Shown here: piece after piece, positions 21,748 through 28,683 of the stretch
Layout of the letters: the number at the start of each line of letters is the position of its first letter
Position numbering within the stretch: the stretch's first letter is position 1
Origin: a virus
Strand: one strand, 5' to 3'
DNA: 49,612 nt
Virus record (IMG/VR): IMGVR_UViG_3300007735_000748
Location: 1-49,612 of that record
The notes under the pieces: model-generated
Told to the model about the DNA's origin: nothing
The model's input: only the letters and a program-made list of their open reading frames with translations
Database searches by the model: none
Translations under genes and position numbers: made by a program

Positions 21748-22776
21748 ATGGCGTATCTCATCATGCAAGGTGACTGCATTGAGTCAATGCGTTCGATCCC
21801 CGATGAAAGCGTGCAATGCTGTGTGACGAGCCCGCCGTATTGGGGACTGCGTGACTACGGCGTGCCCGGACAGATCGGCTTGGAGCCGTCACCGGACGAG
21901 TACGTTGCCCGCATGGTTGAGGTGTTCCGCGAGGTGCGTCGGTGCTTGCGTGACGATGGGACGCTGTGGTTGAACTTGGGGGACAGTTACGCGAATACCC
22001 CTGTAGGATCGTTCAATGGAGGCGGGTTCAAGGATGGAAGCAACCGAGACATGAGCGGAGTTGCAAACGGGTCGAAGATGAATCGCCTTTCATCGTCCGG
22101 CCTCAAGCCCAAAGACCTCTGCATGATCCCTTGGCGTGTCGCGTTGGCATTGCAAGCCGATGGGTGGTGGCTCCGCAGCGTGATCGTTTGGGCGAAGAAG
22201 TCGCCGATGCCGGAGAGCGTGACCGACCGGCCTACGTCGAGTTGGGAGCCGATTTTCCTGCTGGCGAAGAGCGAGCGGTACTACTACGACGCGGAAGCGG
22301 TGAAGGAACCGTGTGGCGAGTTTCACGCTGGCGGCAAAAACAACGGTCTTGACAGCCCAAAGGTTCCTGATTCACGCAAGAAGCAGGATGCTCTTGGGAA
22401 GCAGACGTACACGGGGTTCAACAAACGATGGTCAGACAATCCGGTTGCCACCCGCAACCAACGCAACGTCTGGCACCTCGGCCCAGAGCCATACGCCGAA
22501 GCACACTTTGCCACGTTCCCGACTGAGATCCCGAGGCGTGCGATCATGGCCGGGAGCAGACCGGGCGACACGATCCTCGACCCGTTCAACGGCAGCGGCA
22601 CGACCGGGGCCGTGGCGTTGCAACTGGATCGAAAGTACATTGGATGCGAACTCAATCCCGACTATATTCGCATGTCTCACGACCGGATTGGAAAGGCAAC
22701 GCGACCAGCAACGTATCAAAGCAGCAAGGTTGTTGATGCGCCGTTGTTTATGTCAAACATGGAGAGCATGGAATGA
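21748..22776 (+). CDS. Beta-class DNA methyltransferase, N4-cytosine or N6-adenine (342 aa)
   Basis: Motif IV TSPPYW at residues 27-32 precedes motif I DPFNGSGTTG at residue 278 onward, the beta-class order. TSPPYW is commonest in N4-cytosine enzymes, though N6-adenine phage enzymes share it. A target-recognition region of about 150 residues lies between. No restriction endonuclease is nearby, so it is likely an orphan phage enzyme that shields DNA from host restriction. SD GGAGAGCATGGA; the end overlaps the helicase as ATGA. Confidence 0.85.
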   Translation: MAYLIMQGDCIESMRSIPDESVQCCVTSPPYWGLRDYGVPGQIGLEPSPDEYVARMVEVFREVRRCLRDDGTLWLNLGDSYANTPVGSFNGGGFKDGSNRDMSGVANGSKMNRLSSSGLKPKDLCMIPWRVALALQADGWWLRSVIVWAKKSPMPESVTDRPTSSWEPIFLLAKSERYYYDAEAVKEPCGEFHAGGKNNGLDSPKVPDSRKKQDALGKQTYTGFNKRWSDNPVATRNQRNVWHLGPEPYAEAHFATFPTEIPRRAIMAGSRPGDTILDPFNGSGTTGAVALQLDRKYIGCELNPDYIRMSHDRIGKATRPATYQSSKVVDAPLFMSNMESME

Positions 22777-24404
22777 AGCTCCGTCCCTACCAGCAGCAGG
22801 TCGTCGATAACGTGATCGACGAGCTCAAGAACAGCCGGTCAACCCTCGTGGTCCTTCCCACGGGCGGCGGCAAGACCGTCTGCTTCGCCCACCTTGCGAA
22901 GCACTACATGCAGCAAGGCCGCGTCATGGTGATCGCCCACCGCGAGGAACTGATCCGCCAGGCGGCGAACAAGATCGAGGCGATCACGGGCTACCGACCG
23001 GCGATCGAGATGGCGATCGAGCGGTCGGACGAGGAAGGATTTGAGAAGCCCAAGATCGTCGCCGCCAGCGTCCAGACCCTCGTGACCGGCAGGGTCACGC
23101 GGTTCAAGCCCGAGGAGTTCTCGCTCGTCATCACGGATGAGGCGCATCACTGTTGTGCCGAATCGTACAAGAAGGTGTACGAGCACATGATCCGTGGCAA
23201 GGTCAAGCACCTTGGCGTGACGGCCACCCCCGACCGTGCCGATGAGCAGGCGTTGGGTCAGATCTTTGAGACGGTGGCGTTCGACTACGAACTGCCCCAG
23301 ATCATCGAGGACGGTTGGTTGGTCCCGATCCGGCAGAAGTTGGTGGTGATCGAGGGCCTGGACTACAGCCACGCCAAGACCACGGCGGGCGACCTGAACC
23401 AAGCCGATGTCGCCAAGGCACAGGCGAACGAGGAGATCCTGCACTCGATGATCGCACCGATCATCGAGCTTGCGGGCACCCGAAAGACGATCGTCTTCGC
23501 CACCCCCGGCAGCAAGAAGACCGAGGACAACGAGGACGACTTCCACATCGCCCAGCGGATGACCGAGATCCTGAACCGCTACCGGCCCGATTCGGCCCGG
23601 CGTGTGTCGCAGGAGACGCCCAAGGTCGAGCGGCGGCAGTTGTTGCAGGACTTCGCCGAGGGTCGGTTCCAGTTCCTCGTCAACGTCGGCGTGCTCACCG
23701 AGGGGTTCGACGACCCGAGCATCGAGATCGTGGCGATCACCCGCCCGACCAAGAGCCGCAGTCTCTACGCCCAGATGATCGGTCGGGGAACGCGACCGTT
23801 GCCGGGCACGGTGGACGGGTACGACACCCCGCACGAACGTCGCCACGCGATCTCCACGTCGGCCAAGAGCCACGTCGAGATCCTGGACTTCGTGGGCAAC
23901 AGTGGTCGCCACAAGCTCGTCACGACGGCCGAGGTTCTGGGTGGCAAGTACAGCGACGAAGTGGTGGAGCGGGCGAAGAAGAAGGCGGCTGAGTCGGACG
24001 AAGCCGTTGACATGGGTGATATGCTGGAGGAGGCGGTCGTCGAGGTCAAGGAAGAACAGCGTGCCAAGCTGCGTGCCGCCGTGCTCGCCAAGGCCAAGTA
24101 CACCGCTCACGATGTCGATCCCTTCGACGTGTTCGACCTGCACCCCGAGCGTGAACGGGAATGGAACCGTGGTCGAGTCCCGACCGTCGCCCAGTTGCAG
24201 GCGTTGGCGAGAGCGGGCATTCCGACCAAGAACGTCACTTCCCGCAGTCAAGCCAGTGCCCTGCTCCAAGAGGAGTACCGTCGCCGGGACGAGGGCCTGG
24301 TCGGCTTCAGGCACCTCGCCGCCGGGGCCGACAAGAACATGACGCTCAAGGAGCTGAACCAAGACCGTTTCAAGAACTGGTCCCGGAAGTTCGCGTCCGC
24401 ATAA
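22773..24404 (+). CDS. DEAH-box SF2 helicase (543 aa)
   Basis: LRPYQQQVVDNV at the N-terminus, Walker A PTGGGKT (29-35), DEAH at 122-125, TATP-like motif III and QMIGRGTRP (motif VI, near 334-342) define a RecQ/SSL2-type SF2 helicase such as T4 UvsW. The C-terminal 150 residues are helical and may load DNA. Such helicases serve branch migration and recombination-dependent replication. Coupled to the methyltransferase; a control-motif pair follows directly after the stop. Confidence 0.85.
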   Translation: MKLRPYQQQVVDNVIDELKNSRSTLVVLPTGGGKTVCFAHLAKHYMQQGRVMVIAHREELIRQAANKIEAITGYRPAIEMAIERSDEEGFEKPKIVAASVQTLVTGRVTRFKPEEFSLVITDEAHHCCAESYKKVYEHMIRGKVKHLGVTATPDRADEQALGQIFETVAFDYELPQIIEDGWLVPIRQKLVVIEGLDYSHAKTTAGDLNQADVAKAQANEEILHSMIAPIIELAGTRKTIVFATPGSKKTEDNEDDFHIAQRMTEILNRYRPDSARRVSQETPKVERRQLLQDFAEGRFQFLVNVGVLTEGFDDPSIEIVAITRPTKSRSLYAQMIGRGTRPLPGTVDGYDTPHERRHAISTSAKSHVEILDFVGNSGRHKLVTTAEVLGGKYSDEVVERAKKKAAESDEAVDMGDMLEEAVVEVKEEQRAKLRAAVLAKAKYTAHDVDPFDVFDLHPEREREWNRGRVPTVAQLQALARAGIPTKNVTSRSQASALLQEEYRRRDEGLVGFRHLAAGADKNMTLKELNQDRFKNWSRKFASA

Positions 24405-24435
24405 GTAGACAATCGGTTTGCACCTTACAATTTTG
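24404..24435 (+). promoter_or_regulatory. Paired operator words AGTAGACAA and TACAATTTTG
   Basis: AGTAGACAA (24404-24412) and TACAATTTTG (24426-24435) lie between the helicase stop and the next gene. The same two words occur at 14068-14091 and in the control region at 11.26-11.33 kb. TACAAT could serve as a -10, but no good -35 stands 16-18 bases before it. Confidence 0.5.
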
Positions 24436-24444
24436 GAGAGTCCC

Positions 24445-24651
24445 ATGAACACGTCGGAATCGGAAGCGTTCTCGATGCGGACACGGATCGCACAGATGGA
24501 GAGGGACTTGCAGATTTTGGCGAAAGAGGTGCGTGCATGGCGTACGTTCTGGTATGCTGAGCAGGACGACGACGAGTCGTTGCAGCGTCGTGTCGAAGAG
24601 GCCGAATCCGTTACGAACGAGATGAATGTGCTCAACAGGATCAGCGAGTAG
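24445..24651 (+). CDS. Small coiled-coil protein (68 aa)
   Basis: ATG at 24445 behind GGAGAGTCCC. The sequence EAFSMRTRIAQMERDLQILAKEVRAW and the following acidic helix (QDDDESLQRRVEEAESVTNEM) suggest a short coiled coil. First gene after the shared operator words. Function unknown. Confidence 0.55.
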   Translation: MNTSESEAFSMRTRIAQMERDLQILAKEVRAWRTFWYAEQDDDESLQRRVEEAESVTNEMNVLNRISE

Positions 24652-24673
24652 GGAGTGATCTTGGAGCGGGGCA

Positions 24674-24844
24674 ATGAGGCCGAGACTTGAAGCGTGTGCA
24701 GGATGCGGACGCGACGTTTGGACGACAGTGAAGCCGCCGAAAGAGCCGTATTGCAACCGGTGCATCGGCCACGAATCGCACGCGGACACTGAACCGAGAA
24801 AGCCTGAGTGGGATTGCGATGACGATGACGATGACGATGATTGA
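24674..24844 (+). CDS. Small zinc-ribbon protein with poly-Asp tail (56 aa)
   Basis: CAGC and CNRC pairs (ACAGCGRDVW; YCNRCIGHE) form a four-cysteine zinc ribbon, and the last eight residues are all Asp, encoded by repeated GATGAC. ATG at 24674 follows GGAGCGGGGCA. The 3' end overlaps the next frame, which reads the same repeat as Met-Thr. A real gene is supported by the SD and the cysteine spacing. Confidence 0.6.
   Translation: MRPRLEACAGCGRDVWTTVKPPKEPYCNRCIGHESHADTEPRKPEWDCDDDDDDDD
24817..24841. repeat. (GATGAC)n microsatellite in two coding frames
   Basis: A run of alternating GAT/GAC codons gives poly-Asp in the 24674 gene and, shifted by one base, Met-Thr repeats and a series of ATG starts (24819, 24825, 24831, 24837) for the next gene. 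Slippage would change tail length and start position together. Confidence 0.7.
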
Positions 24845-25037
24845 GTTGATCGTCAACCGCAAGCCCAAACGACCGAAGTTCTACGCTCGATGCAGCGTGG
24901 ATGGTGAGTTGTTCACTGGGTACGGAGAGAACGAGTGGATTGCATTGAACGAGGCGACCAGGAAAGCGTTGGATCGGATGAAAGAGCCAAGATCATCATG
25001 CGAGGTTCCGAAGCAGTTGACGCTATTCTCCGACTGA
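24837..25037 (+). CDS. Hypothetical protein (66 aa)
   Basis: Four in-frame ATGs lie in the GATGAC repeat; I give the last (24837), but 24819 is equally possible and adds MTMTMT. The body (ELIVNRKPKRPKFYARCSVDGELFTGYGENEWIALNEATRKAL) looks like a small beta sheet with one helix. It overlaps the previous gene's stop and the next gene's start. No clear SD, so expression may depend on coupling. Confidence 0.5.
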   Translation: MIELIVNRKPKRPKFYARCSVDGELFTGYGENEWIALNEATRKALDRMKEPRSSCEVPKQLTLFSD

Positions 25038-25141
25038 CGAACGTGGCGACGATCGACAACCGGCGATGGATCAAGTCTCACGCCGAGGATGTCGCCGACA
25101 GGGTTCGGGCACTTGAGAAGGCGATCGAACACCTGCTATGA
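24998..25141 (+). CDS. Hypothetical helical protein (47 aa)
   Basis: MRGSEAVDAILRLTNVATID continues as a charged helix (DVADRVRALEKAIEHLL). It overlaps the preceding frame by 40 bases and the following gene as ATGA (25138-25141). SD is weak. The amphipathic pattern and the coupled stop favour a real, small gene. Confidence 0.45.
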   Translation: MRGSEAVDAILRLTNVATIDNRRWIKSHAEDVADRVRALEKAIEHLL

Positions 25142-25464
25142 ACCGCCCGATCAAGAACGGTGACGTGGCGTACATTCGCGTCCGCGTCGTCAGGCGAACC
25201 GGCAGCGACGGGTTCGGCGACTTTGAGGTCGTGCCGGTCAACACGTTGAGGCAGGAGATCCGTCCGGGCCGGTACCTGTATGCGTTCCGTGACGAGATGG
25301 TGACGGTCGAGGAAGCGAGGGCATTGCATGAGGCCGCAAGGATTCATCAGGGTCAGCAAGAGCAAGCCGTGCCCGGTGTGCGGCAAGCCGGATTGGTGCC
25401 TGGTGGCGAAGGACGGAACGGCGGCAATTTGCCCCCGCGTCCCAAGCCACCGACTCGTCAGTGA
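25138..25464 (+). CDS. Hypothetical protein with a long out-of-frame tail over the primase-like gene (108 aa)
   Basis: The first 63 residues (IKNGDVAYIRVRVVRRTGSD, then EVVPVNTLRQEI and FRDEMVTVEEARALHEA) look like a normal small domain. The last 45 residues are read from the other frame of the TOPRIM gene and are Gly/Pro/Arg-rich. Overlap is 137 bases. The ATG is coupled as ATGA to the previous stop. The tail may be non-functional read-through. Confidence 0.55.
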   Translation: MNRPIKNGDVAYIRVRVVRRTGSDGFGDFEVVPVNTLRQEIRPGRYLYAFRDEMVTVEEARALHEAARIHQGQQEQAVPGVRQAGLVPGGEGRNGGNLPPRPKPPTRQ

Positions 25465-26197
25465 AGAGGCAGGGTTCCTGCACAAGCTGGCCGAGACATG
25501 CTCGCACCATGTTTCGTGGTCGCCCACCCAGCCGCCACCGATCGACGCCACGTCGATCATGCAAAGGTATTGGGACGCCATGGCCGAGAGCGACTACCAG
25601 TCCTGCGCCAATGAGCTCGGCGTGAGCGTCGATGCCCTACTGGCCCTGTCAACGGGCCGGGCAGATCAATACTGCGAAGGCACCTACGCATGGCCGATGC
25701 GGAACGAGCACGACCAGATTATCGGCGTGCGTCTCAGGAACCGCGAGGGCCACAAGTGGTCGGTGTACGGGTCGAAAACAGGACTGTTCTATGGGTCAAT
25801 CAAGGCTGACGAAGTGATCTACGTCTGCGAGGGACCGACCGACGCTGCCGCTCTCATCAGCCTCGGCAAGACCGCCATCGGCAAGCCGTCGTGCTCGGGC
25901 GGCAACAACATGCTGCTCGCCATGATCCGGCGAATCAAGCCGCCCATGGTCGTGATCGTCGCGGACATGGACGCCAAGTCCGGCAGGTGCGACTTCTGCG
26001 ATGACGAGTTCTGCCAGCATTGTCGCCCCGGCCAGTTCGGGGCCGAGAAGACCGCTCGCACCCTGGCCCCGCTCGGCGTTCCGATCAAGATCATCGAGCC
26101 GGTCGATGCCAAGGACATCCGCCAGTGGTACAAGCAGGGCGGCACGAAACGCGGCCTGCAACGATTGGTCGAATGTGCACTTCTGTGGACGCGATGA
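25328..26197 (+). CDS. TOPRIM primase-like protein with two zinc motifs (289 aa)
   Basis: An N-terminal zinc ribbon (C15, C18 and C24 in CPVCGKPDWC, with C35) precedes a TOPRIM core: E168 (CEGPTD) and D213/D215 (VADMDAK). A second zinc cluster (C221, C224, C229, C232) is inserted right after the DxD motif. There is no helicase domain, as in phage primase fragments; the DEAH helicase upstream may complement it. Start at 25328 must lie near here to keep the zinc ribbon. Confidence 0.75.
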   Translation: MRPQGFIRVSKSKPCPVCGKPDWCLVAKDGTAAICPRVPSHRLVSEEAGFLHKLAETCSHHVSWSPTQPPPIDATSIMQRYWDAMAESDYQSCANELGVSVDALLALSTGRADQYCEGTYAWPMRNEHDQIIGVRLRNREGHKWSVYGSKTGLFYGSIKADEVIYVCEGPTDAAALISLGKTAIGKPSCSGGNNMLLAMIRRIKPPMVVIVADMDAKSGRCDFCDDEFCQHCRPGQFGAEKTARTLAPLGVPIKIIEPVDAKDIRQWYKQGGTKRGLQRLVECALLWTR

Positions 26198-26210
26198 CTA
26201 CAATACCGGC

Positions 26211-26408
26211 ATGAACTTGGACGAATACGTCGGTCGGCATGAAGCCGCCCGCATCAAGAAGGTTTCTGTTAGGACGATTGACCGATGGCTCAAAGGCGGA
26301 ATCTTGCCGTACATCTGGTTTCGTTCGCTGGTGATGATCGAACGAAGGCACATCGTCGAGATGAAGACTCCGCGTCAGGTACGGAGATCATTGACATTGG
26401 GCAGTTGA
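26211..26408 (+). CDS. Helix-turn-helix protein, excisionase-like (65 aa)
   Basis: MNLDEYVGRHEAARIKKVSV and RTIDRWLKGGILPYIWFRS form the MerR/excisionase winged-helix pattern (HTH_17): helix, VSxRTIxRWxxxG, then a wing. The start at 26211 gives the right length for such a domain. A directionality factor or small regulator is plausible; its distance from the integrase (9 kb) makes excisionase uncertain. Confidence 0.6.
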   Translation: MNLDEYVGRHEAARIKKVSVRTIDRWLKGGILPYIWFRSLVMIERRHIVEMKTPRQVRRSLTLGS

Positions 26409-26410
26409 CC

Positions 26411-26737
26411 ATGCGACCACGAGGACGAGCAAGAGGTCGGGTCAAGCACGATCCTGGCCGCATGAACAAGCTGGAGGCCGAGTACTCGGCGTTCCTGTGC
26501 GGCGTCTTCCACCGGTTTGAGTCCGTCAAGTTCCGGCTCGCCGACAAGACGTTCTACACCCCGGACTTCATGGTCATGCAGAGCGACGGGACGATTGAGT
26601 TCCACGAGGTCAAGGGATTCTGGGAGGACGACGCGAGGGTCAAGGTCAAGGTCTTCGCCGAGATGTACCCCGAGTTCGTCGTCAAGGCGATCACCAAGAC
26701 CAAGGGACAGTGGAACGTCGAGGTTATCAGCAGTTGA
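26411..26737 (+). CDS. PD-(D/E)XK resolvase-like nuclease (108 aa)
   Basis: Conserved blocks NKLEAEYSAFL (E22 or E24), YTPDF (P51-D52) and EFHEVKG (E66-V-K68) make a PD-(D/E)XK core of the DUF1064 / T7 endonuclease I-like kind, at a usual length of about 110 aa. It probably cuts branched DNA or Holliday junctions. N-terminal RPRGRARGR is basic. An ATG at 26462 is a second possible start, but loses only the basic tail. Confidence 0.75.
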   Translation: MRPRGRARGRVKHDPGRMNKLEAEYSAFLCGVFHRFESVKFRLADKTFYTPDFMVMQSDGTIEFHEVKGFWEDDARVKVKVFAEMYPEFVVKAITKTKGQWNVEVISS

Positions 26738-26750
26738 CTACGATTGTCGC

Positions 26751-27398
26751 ATGACGAGCACTTCCTCCTCAGCGGCGGCGATGGCTTGCACGGGCCTCGC
26801 CGCCGCCTTTTTCCTTGCCGGGTGCGAGCCCAAGGTTCCGTCGCCGCGAAACCCTGACATCAAGGTTCCGGCATCGACGGCGATCCTTGAGGCCGATCGG
26901 CTTGCCAAGGAGCAGGAACAGGAAGCTCGCTCAGCCGACATCAAGTTCAAGGCAGCGGCAACCAGGATTCAGGCCGAGGCCGAGATTGATCTTGCGGAAC
27001 TGACCGCCGCTCACGACGAGGTGGTCGAGAAGGCCAGGGCACAGGCGACGGCGTTGCGTGAGGCGACCGCCGAGGCGATCAGGCAGGCCGAGGAGCGTCA
27101 GGCCGCATGGCTCAACAACGCGGCTCAGATCGGCCAGATCGCCCAGCAAACCGGCATCCCCGGCGTCGCCACCTTCGGCGGCCTGCTGACCGGCGTGATC
27201 GGGCTGGCGGCGGCGTGGCGGAACAAGAAGAAGGCCGACAACACCGAGCAGATCGCGGCCCGCATCGTCGATTCGATCGACGTGCTGAAGACGATCTCGC
27301 CCGATGTCGCCAAGGCCATCAAGGACAACGGCAAGACCATCGCCGAATGGCAGGGTCCGCAGGCCGTCAGCTTCATCAACAAGGTCCAGAATTTGTGA
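26751..27398 (+). CDS. Lipoprotein with coiled coil and a membrane segment (215 aa)
   Basis: Signal peptide with lipobox LAGC at residues 22-25; cleavage before C25 would give a lipid anchor. A charged coiled coil (about 45-115) is followed by a hydrophobic segment (GVATFGGLLTGVIGLAAAW, about 140-160) ending in RNKKK, and then a helix. Lipid anchor plus coiled coil plus a transmembrane segment is the plan of some unimolecular spanins, though the C-terminal helix is extra. Lies next to another membrane protein, so a lysis role is possible. Confidence 0.55.
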   Translation: MTSTSSSAAAMACTGLAAAFFLAGCEPKVPSPRNPDIKVPASTAILEADRLAKEQEQEARSADIKFKAAATRIQAEAEIDLAELTAAHDEVVEKARAQATALREATAEAIRQAEERQAAWLNNAAQIGQIAQQTGIPGVATFGGLLTGVIGLAAAWRNKKKADNTEQIAARIVDSIDVLKTISPDVAKAIKDNGKTIAEWQGPQAVSFINKVQNL

Positions 27399-27407
27399 GG
27401 TTCCGCC

Positions 27408-27704
27408 ATGGATGTTGAAACGGGTCTTTCGGGTATTGCAAGGGAAAGCATTGTCCTCTTCACGGTCGTCGCCGTCGTGGTCGTGGCGGGACTGGCGTGG
27501 GGCAAGATCGTCAAACCCTTCATGGACGTTCAATCGGAGATGGCGACGAAGATGGCCGACGCGCTTCGCTCGATCCAGCAGACGAGCGAAGCGGTGAACC
27601 GCGTGGCCGAGTCGCAGACCATCATCGCAAAGCACCTGGTCGAGACATCCGAGAACCTTGTCGAAGTGTCTCGGTATCTCGCAACCCAGAACATGAAGGC
27701 ATAA
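27408..27704 (+). CDS. Membrane protein with coiled coil (98 aa), holin/spanin-like
   Basis: One transmembrane segment (SIVLFTVVAVVVVAGLAWG, about 14-32) then a helical coil (MATKMADALRSIQQTSEAVNRVAESQ). SD-like GAGGTTCC upstream. Single N-terminal segment and periplasmic or cytoplasmic coil suit an inner-membrane spanin or a holin, but no diagnostic motif exists. Follows the lipoprotein directly. Confidence 0.5.
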   Translation: MDVETGLSGIARESIVLFTVVAVVVVAGLAWGKIVKPFMDVQSEMATKMADALRSIQQTSEAVNRVAESQTIIAKHLVETSENLVEVSRYLATQNMKA

Positions 27705-27713
27705 GGAGAAGCC

Positions 27714-28208
27714 ATGGCAGGGTACGTATTTTCATTCACCGCCGCAAGCAGCGACATCGGCAACACCACCGCCGGTAGCGTGTGGCAAGAGATCGTTCTC
27801 AGCGACACCGAAGGTTCATATGTCAATCCGGCGGTGGGCCATCAGGCAATTGACATCAGCGTCATTGCGTCTGCGACCGGCACCGCTCACACGCTGACTT
27901 TGGCGTGGGTCGATTGCGACACCAACAAGACCGCGATCGGTCTTGGCGTGACCAAGATCGACACGATCACCGCCACGCCGGGAACCAGGCGAACCAATCT
28001 CGCCAACAACGCTGATGGATACGTCTGTGCGGTGTCGGCGGCGTCGAGCAGCAGCAGCATCGTCCGCACCATCGGCATCGGCTCGATGATCGACCTTCGT
28101 TCCTCGCCCGTCAACCTGCCGAAGCGTCGTCTGTTCATCGGCCTGACCACGCTTGGCGGCGGCGGCGGCACCGTCACCGTGATCGTCACCCCGACCAGAA
28201 TTCTGTGA
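27714..28208 (+). CDS. Beta-rich protein, first of two tandem paralogues (164 aa)
   Basis: Strands with Thr/Ser/Gly dominate (AGYVFSFTAASSDIGNTTAG; TVTVIVTPTRIL). LAWVDCDTNKTAIGLGVTK and GIGSMIDLRSSP recur in the next gene. SD AAGGAGAAGCC. Likely a virion surface or decoration-type protein; position between lysis-like and terminase genes is unusual for one. Confidence 0.55.
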   Translation: MAGYVFSFTAASSDIGNTTAGSVWQEIVLSDTEGSYVNPAVGHQAIDISVIASATGTAHTLTLAWVDCDTNKTAIGLGVTKIDTITATPGTRRTNLANNADGYVCAVSAASSSSSIVRTIGIGSMIDLRSSPVNLPKRRLFIGLTTLGGGGGTVTVIVTPTRIL

Positions 28209-28209
28209 T

Positions 28210-28683
28210 ATGGCTTCGTATGTCATCGAACTCCTTTCGGTATCCGACAATCTTGCCTCGTGGCAAATGTTGACACTTGATCCGACCGACGCCGGATTCG
28301 CCAATGCGGCTGGAGGTCATCACGCATTTTCAATGTCGGGCAGCGATTTTCAAGGCGGAAACCTTGTGACCGTTGGTGTCGCGTGGGTCGATTGCGACGT
28401 GAACAAGTCGAACGCGATCATCGGTGTTACCAAGTATATCACGATTGAAATGAGTTCTGGATTTAGGAGAACGGCACTGAACAATGGCGGGGGTCGATAT
28501 GTTTATGACTCGATCACCGTCACCGGTGCGTCAAATCCCATCAAGACTCTTGGCATCGGACCAATGATCGACTTGCGATCATCACCAAGGACCGGCATTG
28601 TCCGCAAAATCATGGTTGGTCTTGTGGCACAGGATCTTCCGGGCAGCTCACAACTCATCATCACGCCTTCACGAATCATCTGA
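28210..28683 (+). CDS. Beta-rich protein, second tandem paralogue (157 aa)
   Basis: Shares with the previous gene VAWVDCDVNKSNAIIGVTK and GIGPMIDLRSSP at matching places, with less similarity elsewhere, so an old duplication. Begins one base after the previous stop, and its stop overlaps the terminase ATG by one base (TGATG). More AT-rich at wobble positions than its partner. Confidence 0.55.
   Translation: MASYVIELLSVSDNLASWQMLTLDPTDAGFANAAGGHHAFSMSGSDFQGGNLVTVGVAWVDCDVNKSNAIIGVTKYITIEMSSGFRRTALNNGGGRYVYDSITVTGASNPIKTLGIGPMIDLRSSPRTGIVRKIMVGLVAQDLPGSSQLIITPSRII

Noticed and set aside
21748-22776. Restriction-modification system
   Set aside because: No endonuclease gene is found next to the methyltransferase; the neighbours are a small HTH protein and a helicase.
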